Assembly: GCA_023432405.1 (NCBI GenBank)
Contig: JAEYUQ010000025.1
Location: 1 to 64,000, forward strand
Length of the DNA stretch: 64,000 bases
From: Actinomycetes bacterium
Lineage (GTDB): Bacteria; Actinomycetota; Actinomycetes; Mycobacteriales; Mycobacteriaceae
Direction: 5' to 3'
Below the pieces are notes generated by a model, which saw only the letters and a program-made list of their open reading frames with translations, ran no database searches and was not told the DNA's origin. Positions within the stretch are counted from its first letter, which is position 1. Each line of letters starts with the position of its first letter. This document shows positions 26,806-34,903 of the stretch, in pieces. The translations under genes and the position numbers were made by a program.

Positions 26806-27762
26806 ATGCACTATAAGGAGTACCGACCGACTCTCGCTCAACTGCGTACTTTTGTCACCATTGCGGAGAACAAACACTTTGGTGCCGCTGCAAACAAACT
26901 GCGAATTTCGCAGCCTTCTCTTTCCCAGGCACTTGTGGCATTGGAAACAGGTCTTGGTGTGCAGCTCATTGAACGTTCCACCCGAAAGGTGATCGTTACA
27001 CCCATCGGTCAGACCCTACTGCCCTACGCCAGGAAAACTCTGGAAGCTGCCGACACGTTCTTGGCACAGTCCCACGGGGTTAACGGAACCTTGAGCGGCC
27101 CTTTGAATATCGGGATTATCCCCACTATCGCCCCCTACATCCTTCCCTACCTCATTCCGCTCATCAGTTCTCGCTTTCCTGATATAGAGCTACACGTGGT
27201 GGAAGAGCAGACGAAATACCTTCTTGAGTCCCTCCGCGATGGACGTGTGGATGTTGCCCTCATGGCCTTGCCTTCGGAGACGCCCGGTGTAGTGGATATG
27301 CCCCTCTACGACGAGCCTTTTATAGTGGTCGTTCCCTCAGACCATCAATATGCAGGATGTAGCGATCTGACTCTCGATGCTTTGGACAACCTGGATTTGC
27401 TGTTGTTAGACGAGGGGCATTGCCTCCATGACCAGATCATTGATCTATGCAGGCGTGCAGATGCCCACCCCTCTGATGCTGCGGCAGCAGTTTCTCGTGC
27501 AGCCTCGCTGACCACACTCATGGAGTTGGTGGTCGGGAAAATGGGTTCAACCTTGGTGCCGTTGTCCGCTGTCAAAGCTGAATGCCAGCGCAAAGGACTT
27601 GCCACCGCTACCTTTAATGAGTCTGTTCATGCTTCCCGACAAGTCGGTTTGGCGTATCGTGCCTCCTCGTCTCGCATTGCAGATTTCAATGCCTTGGCAC
27701 AGCTGGTTACTCGCTCCTACGAAACTGCTGCGGCCAAAGGACTCAAGGCTTTAGATAACTAA
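26806..27762 (+). CDS. oxyR: Hydrogen peroxide-sensing LysR-type regulator OxyR
   Basis: A 318-aa LysR-family regulator. The winged helix-turn-helix (LRISQPSLSQALVALETGLG) is at the N-terminus, and an effector domain carries the peroxidatic and resolving cysteines in DEGHCLHDQIIDLC. With the ATG at 26806 these fall at Cys206 and Cys215, the same numbers as in C. glutamicum OxyR. In corynebacteria it represses catalase, Dps and related genes until oxidised. A GTG 9 nt upstream is possible but would spoil the match. hrpA follows after 5 nt, so the two are co-transcribed. Confidence 0.94.
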   Translation: MHYKEYRPTLAQLRTFVTIAENKHFGAAANKLRISQPSLSQALVALETGLGVQLIERSTRKVIVTPIGQTLLPYARKTLEAADTFLAQSHGVNGTLSGPLNIGIIPTIAPYILPYLIPLISSRFPDIELHVVEEQTKYLLESLRDGRVDVALMALPSETPGVVDMPLYDEPFIVVVPSDHQYAGCSDLTLDALDNLDLLLLDEGHCLHDQIIDLCRRADAHPSDAAAAVSRAASLTTLMELVVGKMGSTLVPLSAVKAECQRKGLATATFNESVHASRQVGLAYRASSSRIADFNALAQLVTRSYETAAAKGLKALDN

Positions 27763-27767
27763 GTTGT

Positions 27768-30700
27768 ATGCAGAACCCAGCTCACCCCTTGGGTAAAAAG
27801 GATCTTTACCCTCTTGTAGAAACCCTTTCACTAGCAGATGCCCGACGATTTCGGCGACGCCTTTCGAGGGCACACTCACCGCAGTCTCTACGCGCAATCC
27901 GAGAGGATATGGAGGCTGCATTTCTCCACCTCAACAAGCGTTTAGACGCTATCTCTCAGGAATTAAACTATCCAGAGCAGCTCCCCATCGTTGCACGTCA
28001 CGATGATATTGCACAGACCATTCAGGATCACCAGGTGGTTATTATCGCCGGGGAAACAGGCTCAGGTAAAACCACACAGCTTCCCAAAATATGTCTGGAG
28101 ATTGGGCGAGGCAGGCGAGGTCTCATTGGTCACACCCAACCACGACGCATTGCCGCCCGTAGCGTAGCTGAGCGCATTGCAGAAGAATTTCATCAGCCTG
28201 TTGGCGCGAGCGTCGGCTATGCCATTCGTTTTGACGACCGCGTGTCAGACACCACCACCATCAAGCTCATGACAGATGGCATTCTTCTTGCTGAAATGCA
28301 GCGGGATCCCTACCTCAATGCCTATGACACCATCATTATTGATGAGGCACATGAACGCTCTCTCAACATTGATTTTCTCCTCGGTTATCTCAAACGGCTT
28401 CTCCCCAAACGCCCGGACCTCAAGGTCATCATTACTTCAGCAACCATTGAACCGCAACGCTTTGCCACACATTTTGCCCACCCTGACGGCACCCCGGCGC
28501 CTGTGATCGAAGTCTCGGGACGCACCTATCCGGTAGAGATTCGCTATCGTCCGCTTCAAGATCTCAGCGGAGACACCATCATTGATCGAGATCCCGATGA
28601 TGCCCTTATCGACGCCCTGAAAGAACTCATGGCTGAAGGTCCGGGCGATATTCTGTGCTTTTTCCCCAGTGAACGAGACATCCGAGACGCTATGGAGGTC
28701 ATCGAGAAGAAAAGATGGACTGCGGTGGAGGTCACACCCTTATTTGGCAGACTCTCCAATCAAGAGCAACATCGGGTGTTTTCCGAACACTCGGGACGTC
28801 GTATAGTGCTGGCTACAAATATCGCAGAAACCTCGCTGACGGTTCCCGGAATTCACTACGTCATTGATACGGGGACTGCTCGAATTTCTCGGTACTCTAC
28901 TCGATCAAAGGTGCAGCGCCTCCCCATTGAACCTATCTCCCAAGCAAGTGCCAATCAGCGTTCTGGGCGTTGTGGCCGTATCGCAGAGGGTATCTGTATC
29001 CGTCTGTACTCGGAGGAGGATTTTCTTTCTCGCCCGAGGTTTACTGATCCGGAAATACTAAGAACCAATCTGGCCAGCGTTATTCTCCAGATGTCCGCTA
29101 TGCACCTGGGCGCTATTGGCGAGTTTCCCTTTGTCCAGCCTCCGGATCATCGAGCTATTAAAGACGGTGTTGTCTTATTACATGAACTGGGAGCTATCAA
29201 GGACGCCCGTGATACTGAAGCGCCGGTTCTCACCGATATGGGACGAACCTTAGCGACGATACCGCTTGACCCGCGCCTGGCCCGAATGCTGGTGGAGGCA
29301 CAGCACTACGGCGTTTTCCCACAAGTAGCCGTCATTGTTGCAGCAATGACGGTCCAAGATATCCGAGAGCGCCCACTGGATTTCCAGGCTCAGGCAGATC
29401 AACGTCATGCGCGCTTTCAGGATAAAAACAGTGATTTTCTCAGTCTTCTGGCTCTATGGAATTATCTGGAAGAAAAACGCCACCAGCTCTCGGGGCGCAA
29501 ACTGCGCGCCTTGATGAAGGAGGAATTCCTCCACTATATGCGTTACCGCGAGTGGCAGGATCTTGTTCGGCAACTCTACGAGGTAGCTCAGCAACGTGGG
29601 TGGAAGCTTCCAGACTATCGCCCTGGTGAGGTTGATTCCGAGGGTATTCATCGCTCTCTTCTGGCCGGGTTACTATCCCATATCGGAGAAAGGGTTCGGG
29701 ATTCTAAGGAATACCGAGGAGCTCGTGATGCAACCTTCTGGATTTTCCCTGGTTCCGCTTTAGCAAAGAAACCCCCAGCTTTTGTTATGGCTGCGGAGCT
29801 GGTGGAAACCTCCAAGCTCTGGGCCAGAGATGTCGCTGCCATCAATCCTCAATGGGTGGAGCATCTGGCAGGCCCTCTGCTCACAAAGCGTTATTCAGAT
29901 CCTTATTGGTCTCGCAAACAAGCCACAGCGATGGTTCATGAGCGCGCCACTCTCTATGGGGTGACTATTTACCATGACAGGCCTGTTTCCTACGCTCGAG
30001 CAGATCAATCCGCAGCTCGAGAGATGTTCATCAGTCATGGCCTTCTCGCCCACGAATGGGATACACACCATGCTTTCGTGGAGCACAATGCTCAGGTCCT
30101 CCGTCAAGCTCAGGAGCTGGAGGATAAACTTCGGCGCCGAGGGATTGTTGTCGATGACGATGTTCTCTTCGCTTTCTATGACTCTCGGCTACCGCAGGAG
30201 GTATGGAACGGTCAAACCTTCGATTCCTGGTGGAAGAAGAAACGCATCCACGATCCGCATTTCCTGGATATGGTTTTCGAGGAGATCGTCGCTACTGACG
30301 GGTTGCACCACATTGAAGAGGAATTCCCCACCACGAAGAATCTGGGAACAGTCACCGTAGATCTCAGTTACGCCTTTGCTCCAGGAAACCTTGACGACGG
30401 CGTTACCATGCACATCCCCATTCCTCTGCTGGCGAGTGTTGATACTTCCACCGCAGAGTGGTTAGTGCCGGGGTTTCGAGAGGAACTAATCACCCATCTG
30501 ATTAAAACCCTTCCCAAGGAATTACGCCGCCTTGCTGTGCCGGCACCCGCCTACGCCACCCGTGTCTTGAAGCTTCTCCATCCCTATCATTCGCCTCTAG
30601 CGGAGCAACTGGCCGACGCCCTTCGGAGCCTGGGAGTTGCGGGAGTTACCCCAGAATCGTTTGATCCTTCCCGTCTTCCTCCTCATCTGCGCATGAACTT

Positions 30701-31673
30701 TGCTGCAGTTGATAAGCACGGCACCGTCGTTGATCAAGATCGAGACTTTCAAGCCCTCACCGCCAGACAGTCCGGTCAGATTACATCTTCCATCAACAAG
30801 GTGTCCGCCGAATCTACCTCCTCCGCTGTTTCGGAATGGACAGACGATACTCTGGGAAGAATTCCTGAGGAGACTGACACAATCGTCGATGGTCAAACAA
30901 TCCACGCTTATCCAGCCTTAGCCCTCAATACATCAGGGTTCACGGTGAAGGTGTTGCCCACTCGCCAAGCAGCGCAAAGCCAAATGAGAACGACAATTCT
31001 GGCCATGCTCCTCGGCGAGGTGAAAATCAATACTGCTCAGATGGTCAAAGGGCTTCCTCTCACGCAACGAGTGGCTGTAGATAATTATCCTCACGGTGGC
31101 GCCAATGGACTAGTGGAGGATGCTCGTATCACTGCTGTGCGTGATGCGCTCCTGAAACAGGGTGATCTTCCACGTACCCCTTCTGCGTATCGACAGCTTG
31201 CACAGACGATTGTTCCAGAGATTCCTGGTCACGTTCGCCGCCTCGTTGTGGCAGTGGCGCCAGCTCTCGTGGCACATGAAAGAATGGTTCACGAGCTGAA
31301 GGAGTGGTCTGGAGAGGCTATCGAGGATATGCGTGCCGAACTAGCCTTCATGCTTCCTCGCAATGCTCTCAGCAAACATGGGATTGAGCATTTGCGCCAT
31401 ATCCCGCGATATATCGAGGCAATGCAGATACGTTTAGACACATTGACCGAACAGCCGGATCGAGATGCTGATCTACAAGATCGTATCCTCCACCTCCACA
31501 ACTACTTGGACGCAAAACTAAAGAAGCTACCTACTGCAGCCGTTACCTCCCGACCTGTGAGAAACATTCTTTGGCTCATTGAGGAACTCCGAGTGAGCTT
31601 GTGGGCACAGCGTCTGGGAACAGCGCAATCGGTATCGGAAAAGAAAATTCAAAGGGCAATCGACAGACTCTAA
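27768..31673 (+). CDS. hrpA: ATP-dependent RNA helicase HrpA
   Basis: A 1301-aa DEAH-box helicase, full length. HrpA resolves stalled or collided ribosomes in other bacteria. Motifs: GETGSGKTTQLPK (I), TQPRRIAARSVAERIAEE (Ia), DEAHERSLNIDF (II), ITSATIEPQRF (III), FFPSERDIRDAM, LATNIAETSLTVPG (V) and QRSGRCGRIAEG (VI). Helicase-associated and OB domains follow, then the long DUF3418 C-terminal part typical of bacterial HrpA (about 680-1290). It begins 5 nt after oxyR. A hairpin overlaps its stop codon. Confidence 0.95.
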   Translation: MQNPAHPLGKKDLYPLVETLSLADARRFRRRLSRAHSPQSLRAIREDMEAAFLHLNKRLDAISQELNYPEQLPIVARHDDIAQTIQDHQVVIIAGETGSGKTTQLPKICLEIGRGRRGLIGHTQPRRIAARSVAERIAEEFHQPVGASVGYAIRFDDRVSDTTTIKLMTDGILLAEMQRDPYLNAYDTIIIDEAHERSLNIDFLLGYLKRLLPKRPDLKVIITSATIEPQRFATHFAHPDGTPAPVIEVSGRTYPVEIRYRPLQDLSGDTIIDRDPDDALIDALKELMAEGPGDILCFFPSERDIRDAMEVIEKKRWTAVEVTPLFGRLSNQEQHRVFSEHSGRRIVLATNIAETSLTVPGIHYVIDTGTARISRYSTRSKVQRLPIEPISQASANQRSGRCGRIAEGICIRLYSEEDFLSRPRFTDPEILRTNLASVILQMSAMHLGAIGEFPFVQPPDHRAIKDGVVLLHELGAIKDARDTEAPVLTDMGRTLATIPLDPRLARMLVEAQHYGVFPQVAVIVAAMTVQDIRERPLDFQAQADQRHARFQDKNSDFLSLLALWNYLEEKRHQLSGRKLRALMKEEFLHYMRYREWQDLVRQLYEVAQQRGWKLPDYRPGEVDSEGIHRSLLAGLLSHIGERVRDSKEYRGARDATFWIFPGSALAKKPPAFVMAAELVETSKLWARDVAAINPQWVEHLAGPLLTKRYSDPYWSRKQATAMVHERATLYGVTIYHDRPVSYARADQSAAREMFISHGLLAHEWDTHHAFVEHNAQVLRQAQELEDKLRRRGIVVDDDVLFAFYDSRLPQEVWNGQTFDSWWKKKRIHDPHFLDMVFEEIVATDGLHHIEEEFPTTKNLGTVTVDLSYAFAPGNLDDGVTMHIPIPLLASVDTSTAEWLVPGFREELITHLIKTLPKELRRLAVPAPAYATRVLKLLHPYHSPLAEQLADALRSLGVAGVTPESFDPSRLPPHLRMNFAAVDKHGTVVDQDRDFQALTARQSGQITSSINKVSAESTSSAVSEWTDDTLGRIPEETDTIVDGQTIHAYPALALNTSGFTVKVLPTRQAAQSQMRTTILAMLLGEVKINTAQMVKGLPLTQRVAVDNYPHGGANGLVEDARITAVRDALLKQGDLPRTPSAYRQLAQTIVPEIPGHVRRLVVAVAPALVAHERMVHELKEWSGEAIEDMRAELAFMLPRNALSKHGIEHLRHIPRYIEAMQIRLDTLTEQPDRDADLQDRILHLHNYLDAKLKKLPTAAVTSRPVRNILWLIEELRVSLWAQRLGTAQSVSEKKIQRAIDRL

Positions 31674-31689
31674 GTTGCTTGATTGCCCT
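31653..31689 (-). terminator. Hairpin between hrpA and nrdR, probable nrdR terminator
   Basis: AGGGCAATC (31653-31661) pairs perfectly with GATTGCCCT (31681-31689); the loop is 19 nt. On the minus strand a T-rich run (TTTGAATTTTCTTTT) follows, so it would end nrdR transcripts inside the 3' end of hrpA. On the plus strand no T-run follows. Confidence 0.45.
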
Positions 31690-31724
31690 CACCATGCGCA
31701 GTACGCGAGAGGCTTGTGCCACTC

Positions 31725-32210
31725 CTAGTCTGAAGGGTCTTTCAAGAACTGCTTGTCTTCATTGCTCTCGGCTCTGCGCATTCGCCGAATTTCCGCCTCA
31801 AAATCTTCAGCTGTTTCAAAAGACTTATACACAGAGGCAAAGCGCAGATAAGCCACCTCATCTAGAGCACGCAGTGGATCCAGGATGGCCAGCCCAATAT
31901 CATTCGCCTCAACCTGTGAACTTCCTTTACTACGTACCTTTTGCTCAACGGTTTGTGCCAAGCGCTTCAAAGCATCTTCAGAAACCTCACGGCCTTGACA
32001 CGCCCGCGCCACACCCCGAATCACCTTTTCTCTACTAAAAGGCTCCGTTACACCGTTTCGCTTAAGAACCAGAAGAACCGCCTTCTCCAAAGTGGTAAAC
32101 CTGCCTTGACACCTTGTGCATTGACGTCTCCGGCGAATCGTGTTGCCATTATCAATAATGCGGGAATCAATCACACGGGAGTGCTCATAATGACAGAAGG
32201 GACAGTGCAT
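31725..32210 (-). CDS. nrdR: Transcriptional repressor NrdR
   Basis: A 161-aa nucleotide-sensing repressor of ribonucleotide reductase genes. Zinc ribbon with Cys3, Cys6, Cys31 and Cys34 and an ATP-cone (about 46-136: VLLVLKRNGVTEPFSREKVIRGVARAC). GGAG lies 5 nt before the ATG. It sits beside the divS/lexA region as in other corynebacteria. No NrdR box was seen in the window, as expected since nrd genes are elsewhere. Confidence 0.95.
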   Translation of the reverse strand: MHCPFCHYEHSRVIDSRIIDNGNTIRRRRQCTRCQGRFTTLEKAVLLVLKRNGVTEPFSREKVIRGVARACQGREVSEDALKRLAQTVEQKVRSKGSSQVEANDIGLAILDPLRALDEVAYLRFASVYKSFETAEDFEAEIRRMRRAESNEDKQFLKDPSD

Positions 32211-32303
32211 TGGTACTCCTCTCCGCAGCTAACGGTGACAGCCTCATCCTAGTGACCAGAGAGCACTTCATGTACCCGACGATGTTCCTCGAGCGCCTCA
32301 GAC

Positions 32304-32744
32304 CTAGTACCTCGGGGAGCGATACGCCTGTGCCGGGGATACCCCCGCCTCAAGAGAACTTACGGCTAGTTCCTCCGGAGACGGAGAATACTCATATTCA
32401 CTATCAGCGATTTTTACTCCCGTCACACATAAAACTCCGAACAAAGCAGCGACAATAAAGGAACCGATTGTCTGACACAGATTGTGGATTGTAGTGGTAT
32501 TTCTTGGTGTCAAAGAATCTGACAAGGCGCTCCCGGAGGAAGAAACCTGTTCTATGACAGTGCTAGGTGTCCGTGACACCGATTCCACCTCACGGATGAC
32601 CGTGCGGGAAGACTTACCGTTGTTGTGGGACGTTTCCGATATACCCGTACCCCCACGCGGAGCTCGAGTTGGCACTGCCGGAGGTAGGTACTTTTCGCAG
32701 CTCAGAGTGTTACGATCCTTCCGTAACGGAATAATAATGGTCAT
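32304..32744 (-). CDS. divS: DivS-like SOS cell-division suppressor (membrane protein)
   Basis: A 146-aa protein divergent from lexA, the place of divS in Corynebacterium and of the LysM protein ChiZ (Rv2719c) in Mycobacterium. Residues 1-85 are polar and Ser/Thr-rich, one membrane helix lies at about 88-108 (TIGSFIVAALFGVLCVTGV), and a short outer tail follows (to SPRY). No LysM domain is present, which fits DivS rather than ChiZ. In C. glutamicum DivS blocks septation after DNA damage. Sequence similarity is weak by eye, so the call rests on position, topology and the SOS box 88 nt upstream. Confidence 0.62.
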   Translation of the reverse strand: MTIIIPLRKDRNTLSCEKYLPPAVPTRAPRGGTGISETSHNNGKSSRTVIREVESVSRTPSTVIEQVSSSGSALSDSLTPRNTTTIHNLCQTIGSFIVAALFGVLCVTGVKIADSEYEYSPSPEELAVSSLEAGVSPAQAYRSPRY

Positions 32745-32831
32745 AGCAGCTACCTTTCTTGCCGTTCAACCGTCTGTCATGGTGCGATGTGGTTGAGACT
32801 AGAAATCAGCCTTGCACGGCTTCGACTACAT

Positions 32832-32847
32832 TCGCTCGTGTGTTCGA
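32832..32847. promoter_or_regulatory. LexA (SOS) box 1
   Basis: The sequence TCGCTCGTGTGTTCGA matches the actinobacterial SOS box TCGAACRNRTGTTYGA at all positions except 4 and 5. It lies between divergent divS and lexA and could serve both. Confidence 0.65.
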
Positions 32848-32892
32848 TTATAGAACTATATTTCGACAACCTCTAGAATTTTCTTTCCCCCA

Positions 32893-32908
32893 TCGAACAC
32901 CCGTGTTA
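32893..32908. promoter_or_regulatory. LexA (SOS) box 2, weaker
   Basis: Read on the minus strand TAACACGGGTGTTCGA keeps the right half of the SOS consensus intact and matches 13 of 16 positions. It is 46 nt from box 1 and 120 nt before the lexA ATG. Confidence 0.45.
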
Positions 32909-33027
32909 ATGTGGTGAAAGCTACATACAATGAACCTCATCAACTACTCCACACAGATGAATCCCATTGCCCACCCCGAGGGGCCGGGAGTTCTGGAGAA
33001 CCCCTCAATGAAAGTGAGAACGCTACT

Positions 33028-33816
33028 ATGACACAGAAGAAGTCCTCATCACGGAAGAATTCCAAGCACCCCGATTTCCAGTCCCTAACGGAGAGGCAAA
33101 AGCTGATTTATCAAGCTATTCGGACTGCCACCCTCGCAAAGGGTTATTCACCGTCCATACGGGAGATTGGCGATTCTGTAGGGCTGAAGTCCACCTCCTC
33201 AGTTGCCTACCAATTGAAGATTCTCGAAGAGAAGGGCTTCCTGCGCCGGGAGCCTCATACACCTCGAGCCTTCAACATTCGATCCTTAGATTCTGCAACC
33301 AACAGCCATGCCTCGTCCCGCACCTCCACAGCTGCCTCAGCGCAGAAAGAACCAGAGTCAGTTGCCGCTCACTCTCCAGAAAGCCGGGAGTTCAACAGCG
33401 TGCAGCTTGTTTATGTTCCTGTATTGGGCGCTATTGCAGCTGGGAGTCCCACCATTGCCGAAGAAAATATCGAGGAATATCTTCCTTTCCCCCAAACACT
33501 GATGCCTGATGGAGAGCTTTTTGCTTTGAAAGTACAAGGGGTGTCCATGACCACTGCGGGAATTCTTGACGGAGACTGGGTGGTTGTCCGGCAGCAATCA
33601 GAAGCTCACAACGGAGATATTGTGGCTGCTAGTTTCGAAGGCGATGGTGACAACCTGGATGCCACAGTCAAGGAATACTTCATTGACCATGCGCAACATC
33701 GATGGCTCATTCCACACTACCCAGAGGACTATGACGGCTTCGAGGAGACCTCTCGACGGTCCGCGGACAACGCGAGAATCCTAGGGAAAGTGGTTTCCGT
33801 GTTCCGCTCTCTGTAG
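33028..33816 (+). CDS. lexA: SOS repressor LexA
   Basis: A 262-aa autoproteolytic repressor of the SOS regulon. N-terminal winged helix: LTERQKLIYQAIRTATLAKGY, SPSIREIGDSVGLKSTSSVAYQL. After a Ser/Thr/Ala-rich linker the peptidase domain has the Ala-Gly cleavage site in GAIAAGSP, the nucleophile Ser in KVQGVSMTTAGI and the catalytic Lys in DNLDATVKEY. The frame is open to a GTG at 32911 (39 more residues), but that start would touch SOS box 2, and the extra part has no counterpart in LexA; ATG 33028 is used. The ribosome site is weak, and a hairpin lies 24 nt upstream. Confidence 0.93.
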   Translation: MTQKKSSSRKNSKHPDFQSLTERQKLIYQAIRTATLAKGYSPSIREIGDSVGLKSTSSVAYQLKILEEKGFLRREPHTPRAFNIRSLDSATNSHASSRTSTAASAQKEPESVAAHSPESREFNSVQLVYVPVLGAIAAGSPTIAEENIEEYLPFPQTLMPDGELFALKVQGVSMTTAGILDGDWVVVRQQSEAHNGDIVAASFEGDGDNLDATVKEYFIDHAQHRWLIPHYPEDYDGFEETSRRSADNARILGKVVSVFRSL

Positions 33817-34123
33817 AAGGTGGCACCCTCCTAGGTGACAAAGACATTCCTCTACCCCCATCTGAGGAATAGCGAGGAGATTATTTTAGGTTCTGAGCAC
33901 AGAAAATCAAACACATTCCCACAGTTTGTGCCACAATGATGTCCGAAACCGAGCAGAGGATACGGATATTTCACGCTCCTTTCTTTTGCTTTGTGCCCGA
34001 ATGATACTGTGGTGCTCCTAGCAATGTGGTTTTTCGTGCTCGGGGATGTACCCCGCGAAATCCACATTCTGGGATGTTTCGCCGTCTGTTTCAGTCAGAG
34101 CAAGTGATGGGAGTGATGAGGAT
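33817..34123 (+). other. Intergenic region lexA-sugR, no gene, regulatory repeats
   Basis: In these 307 nt no coding sequence is credible. A 16-nt imperfect direct repeat (TTTGTGCCACAATGAT at 33925, TTTGTGCCCGAATGAT at 33990; 14 of 16 identical) lies 65 nt apart. TGTCCGAAAC at 33940-33949 touches the first copy and resembles TGTCCGAACA before fruK at 36730-36739. These may be operators of sugar regulators; no binding factor can be named from sequence. Confidence 0.4.
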
Positions 34124-34903
34124 ATGTACGCCGAAGAGCGGCGTCGACAAATAGCGTCACTGACTGCTATTGAAGGTCGCGTCAATGTTACCGAGCTAGC
34201 CTCAAAGTTTACTGTCACAGCAGAAACAATACGTAGGGATCTTGCGGTTCTGGACAGAGAGGGCATCGTCCACCGCGTACATGGCGGGGCTGTCGCCAGT
34301 CAGTCATTCCAAACAACGGAATTCAGCCTGGATGCCCGTTTTCGTTCTGCATCCTCAGAGAAGTCAGCAATTGCACGGGCCGCTTTGAAATACCTCCCAC
34401 CTGCTCAAGGCGGAATGTTCCTCGATGCCGGCACCACCGTGACAGCTCTGGCTGATCTCATCGCAGAGCAGCCCCAAGCCCATGAGTGGTCAATAGTCAC
34501 AAATTCCCTGGTGACGGCTTTGAACCTCGCCAAAGCTGGTCTGACTGAAGTGCAACTCCTGGGCGGACAAGTTCGAGCAATCACAGAGGCCGTTGTCGGC
34601 GACATCGCCCTGCGCACTCTTGCCCTGATGCGCGCCGATGTTGCTTTCATCGGAACAAACGCCCTCACCTTGGATCACGGACTCTCCACTGCCGATTCCC
34701 AAGAGGCAGCCATGAAGTCAGCGATGGTCACCAATGCTCATAAAGTTATCGTGCTGTGTGATTCCACCAAGATGGGCAATGACTATCTCGTGAGTTTTGC
34801 AACAATTGATGCCATTGACGTTGTTATTACCGATGTCAATGCGCCTATGTCCTTCGTAGAGGCACTCCGGGATCGTGAGATTGAGGTAGTTATTGCTCAC
34901 TAA
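34124..34903 (+). CDS. sugR: DeoR-family sugar-PTS regulator SugR
   Basis: A 259-aa DeoR/GlpR regulator. Helix-turn-helix: VNVTELASKFTVTAETIRRDLAVLDREGIVHRVHGGAV; sugar-phosphate-binding domain with FLDAGTTVTALAD, QLLGGQVRAITEAVVGD, GTNALTLDHGLSTADSQEAAMK and LCDSTKMG. From memory it matches C. glutamicum SugR closely, which represses pts genes until fructose phosphates rise. It is next to lexA, the sugR position, rather than between ptsI and fruK, the fruR position. ATG 34124 starts the usual MYAEERRRQIASL. The end overlaps the opposing ptsI by 14 nt. Confidence 0.88.
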   Translation: MYAEERRRQIASLTAIEGRVNVTELASKFTVTAETIRRDLAVLDREGIVHRVHGGAVASQSFQTTEFSLDARFRSASSEKSAIARAALKYLPPAQGGMFLDAGTTVTALADLIAEQPQAHEWSIVTNSLVTALNLAKAGLTEVQLLGGQVRAITEAVVGDIALRTLALMRADVAFIGTNALTLDHGLSTADSQEAAMKSAMVTNAHKVIVLCDSTKMGNDYLVSFATIDAIDVVITDVNAPMSFVEALRDREIEVVIAH

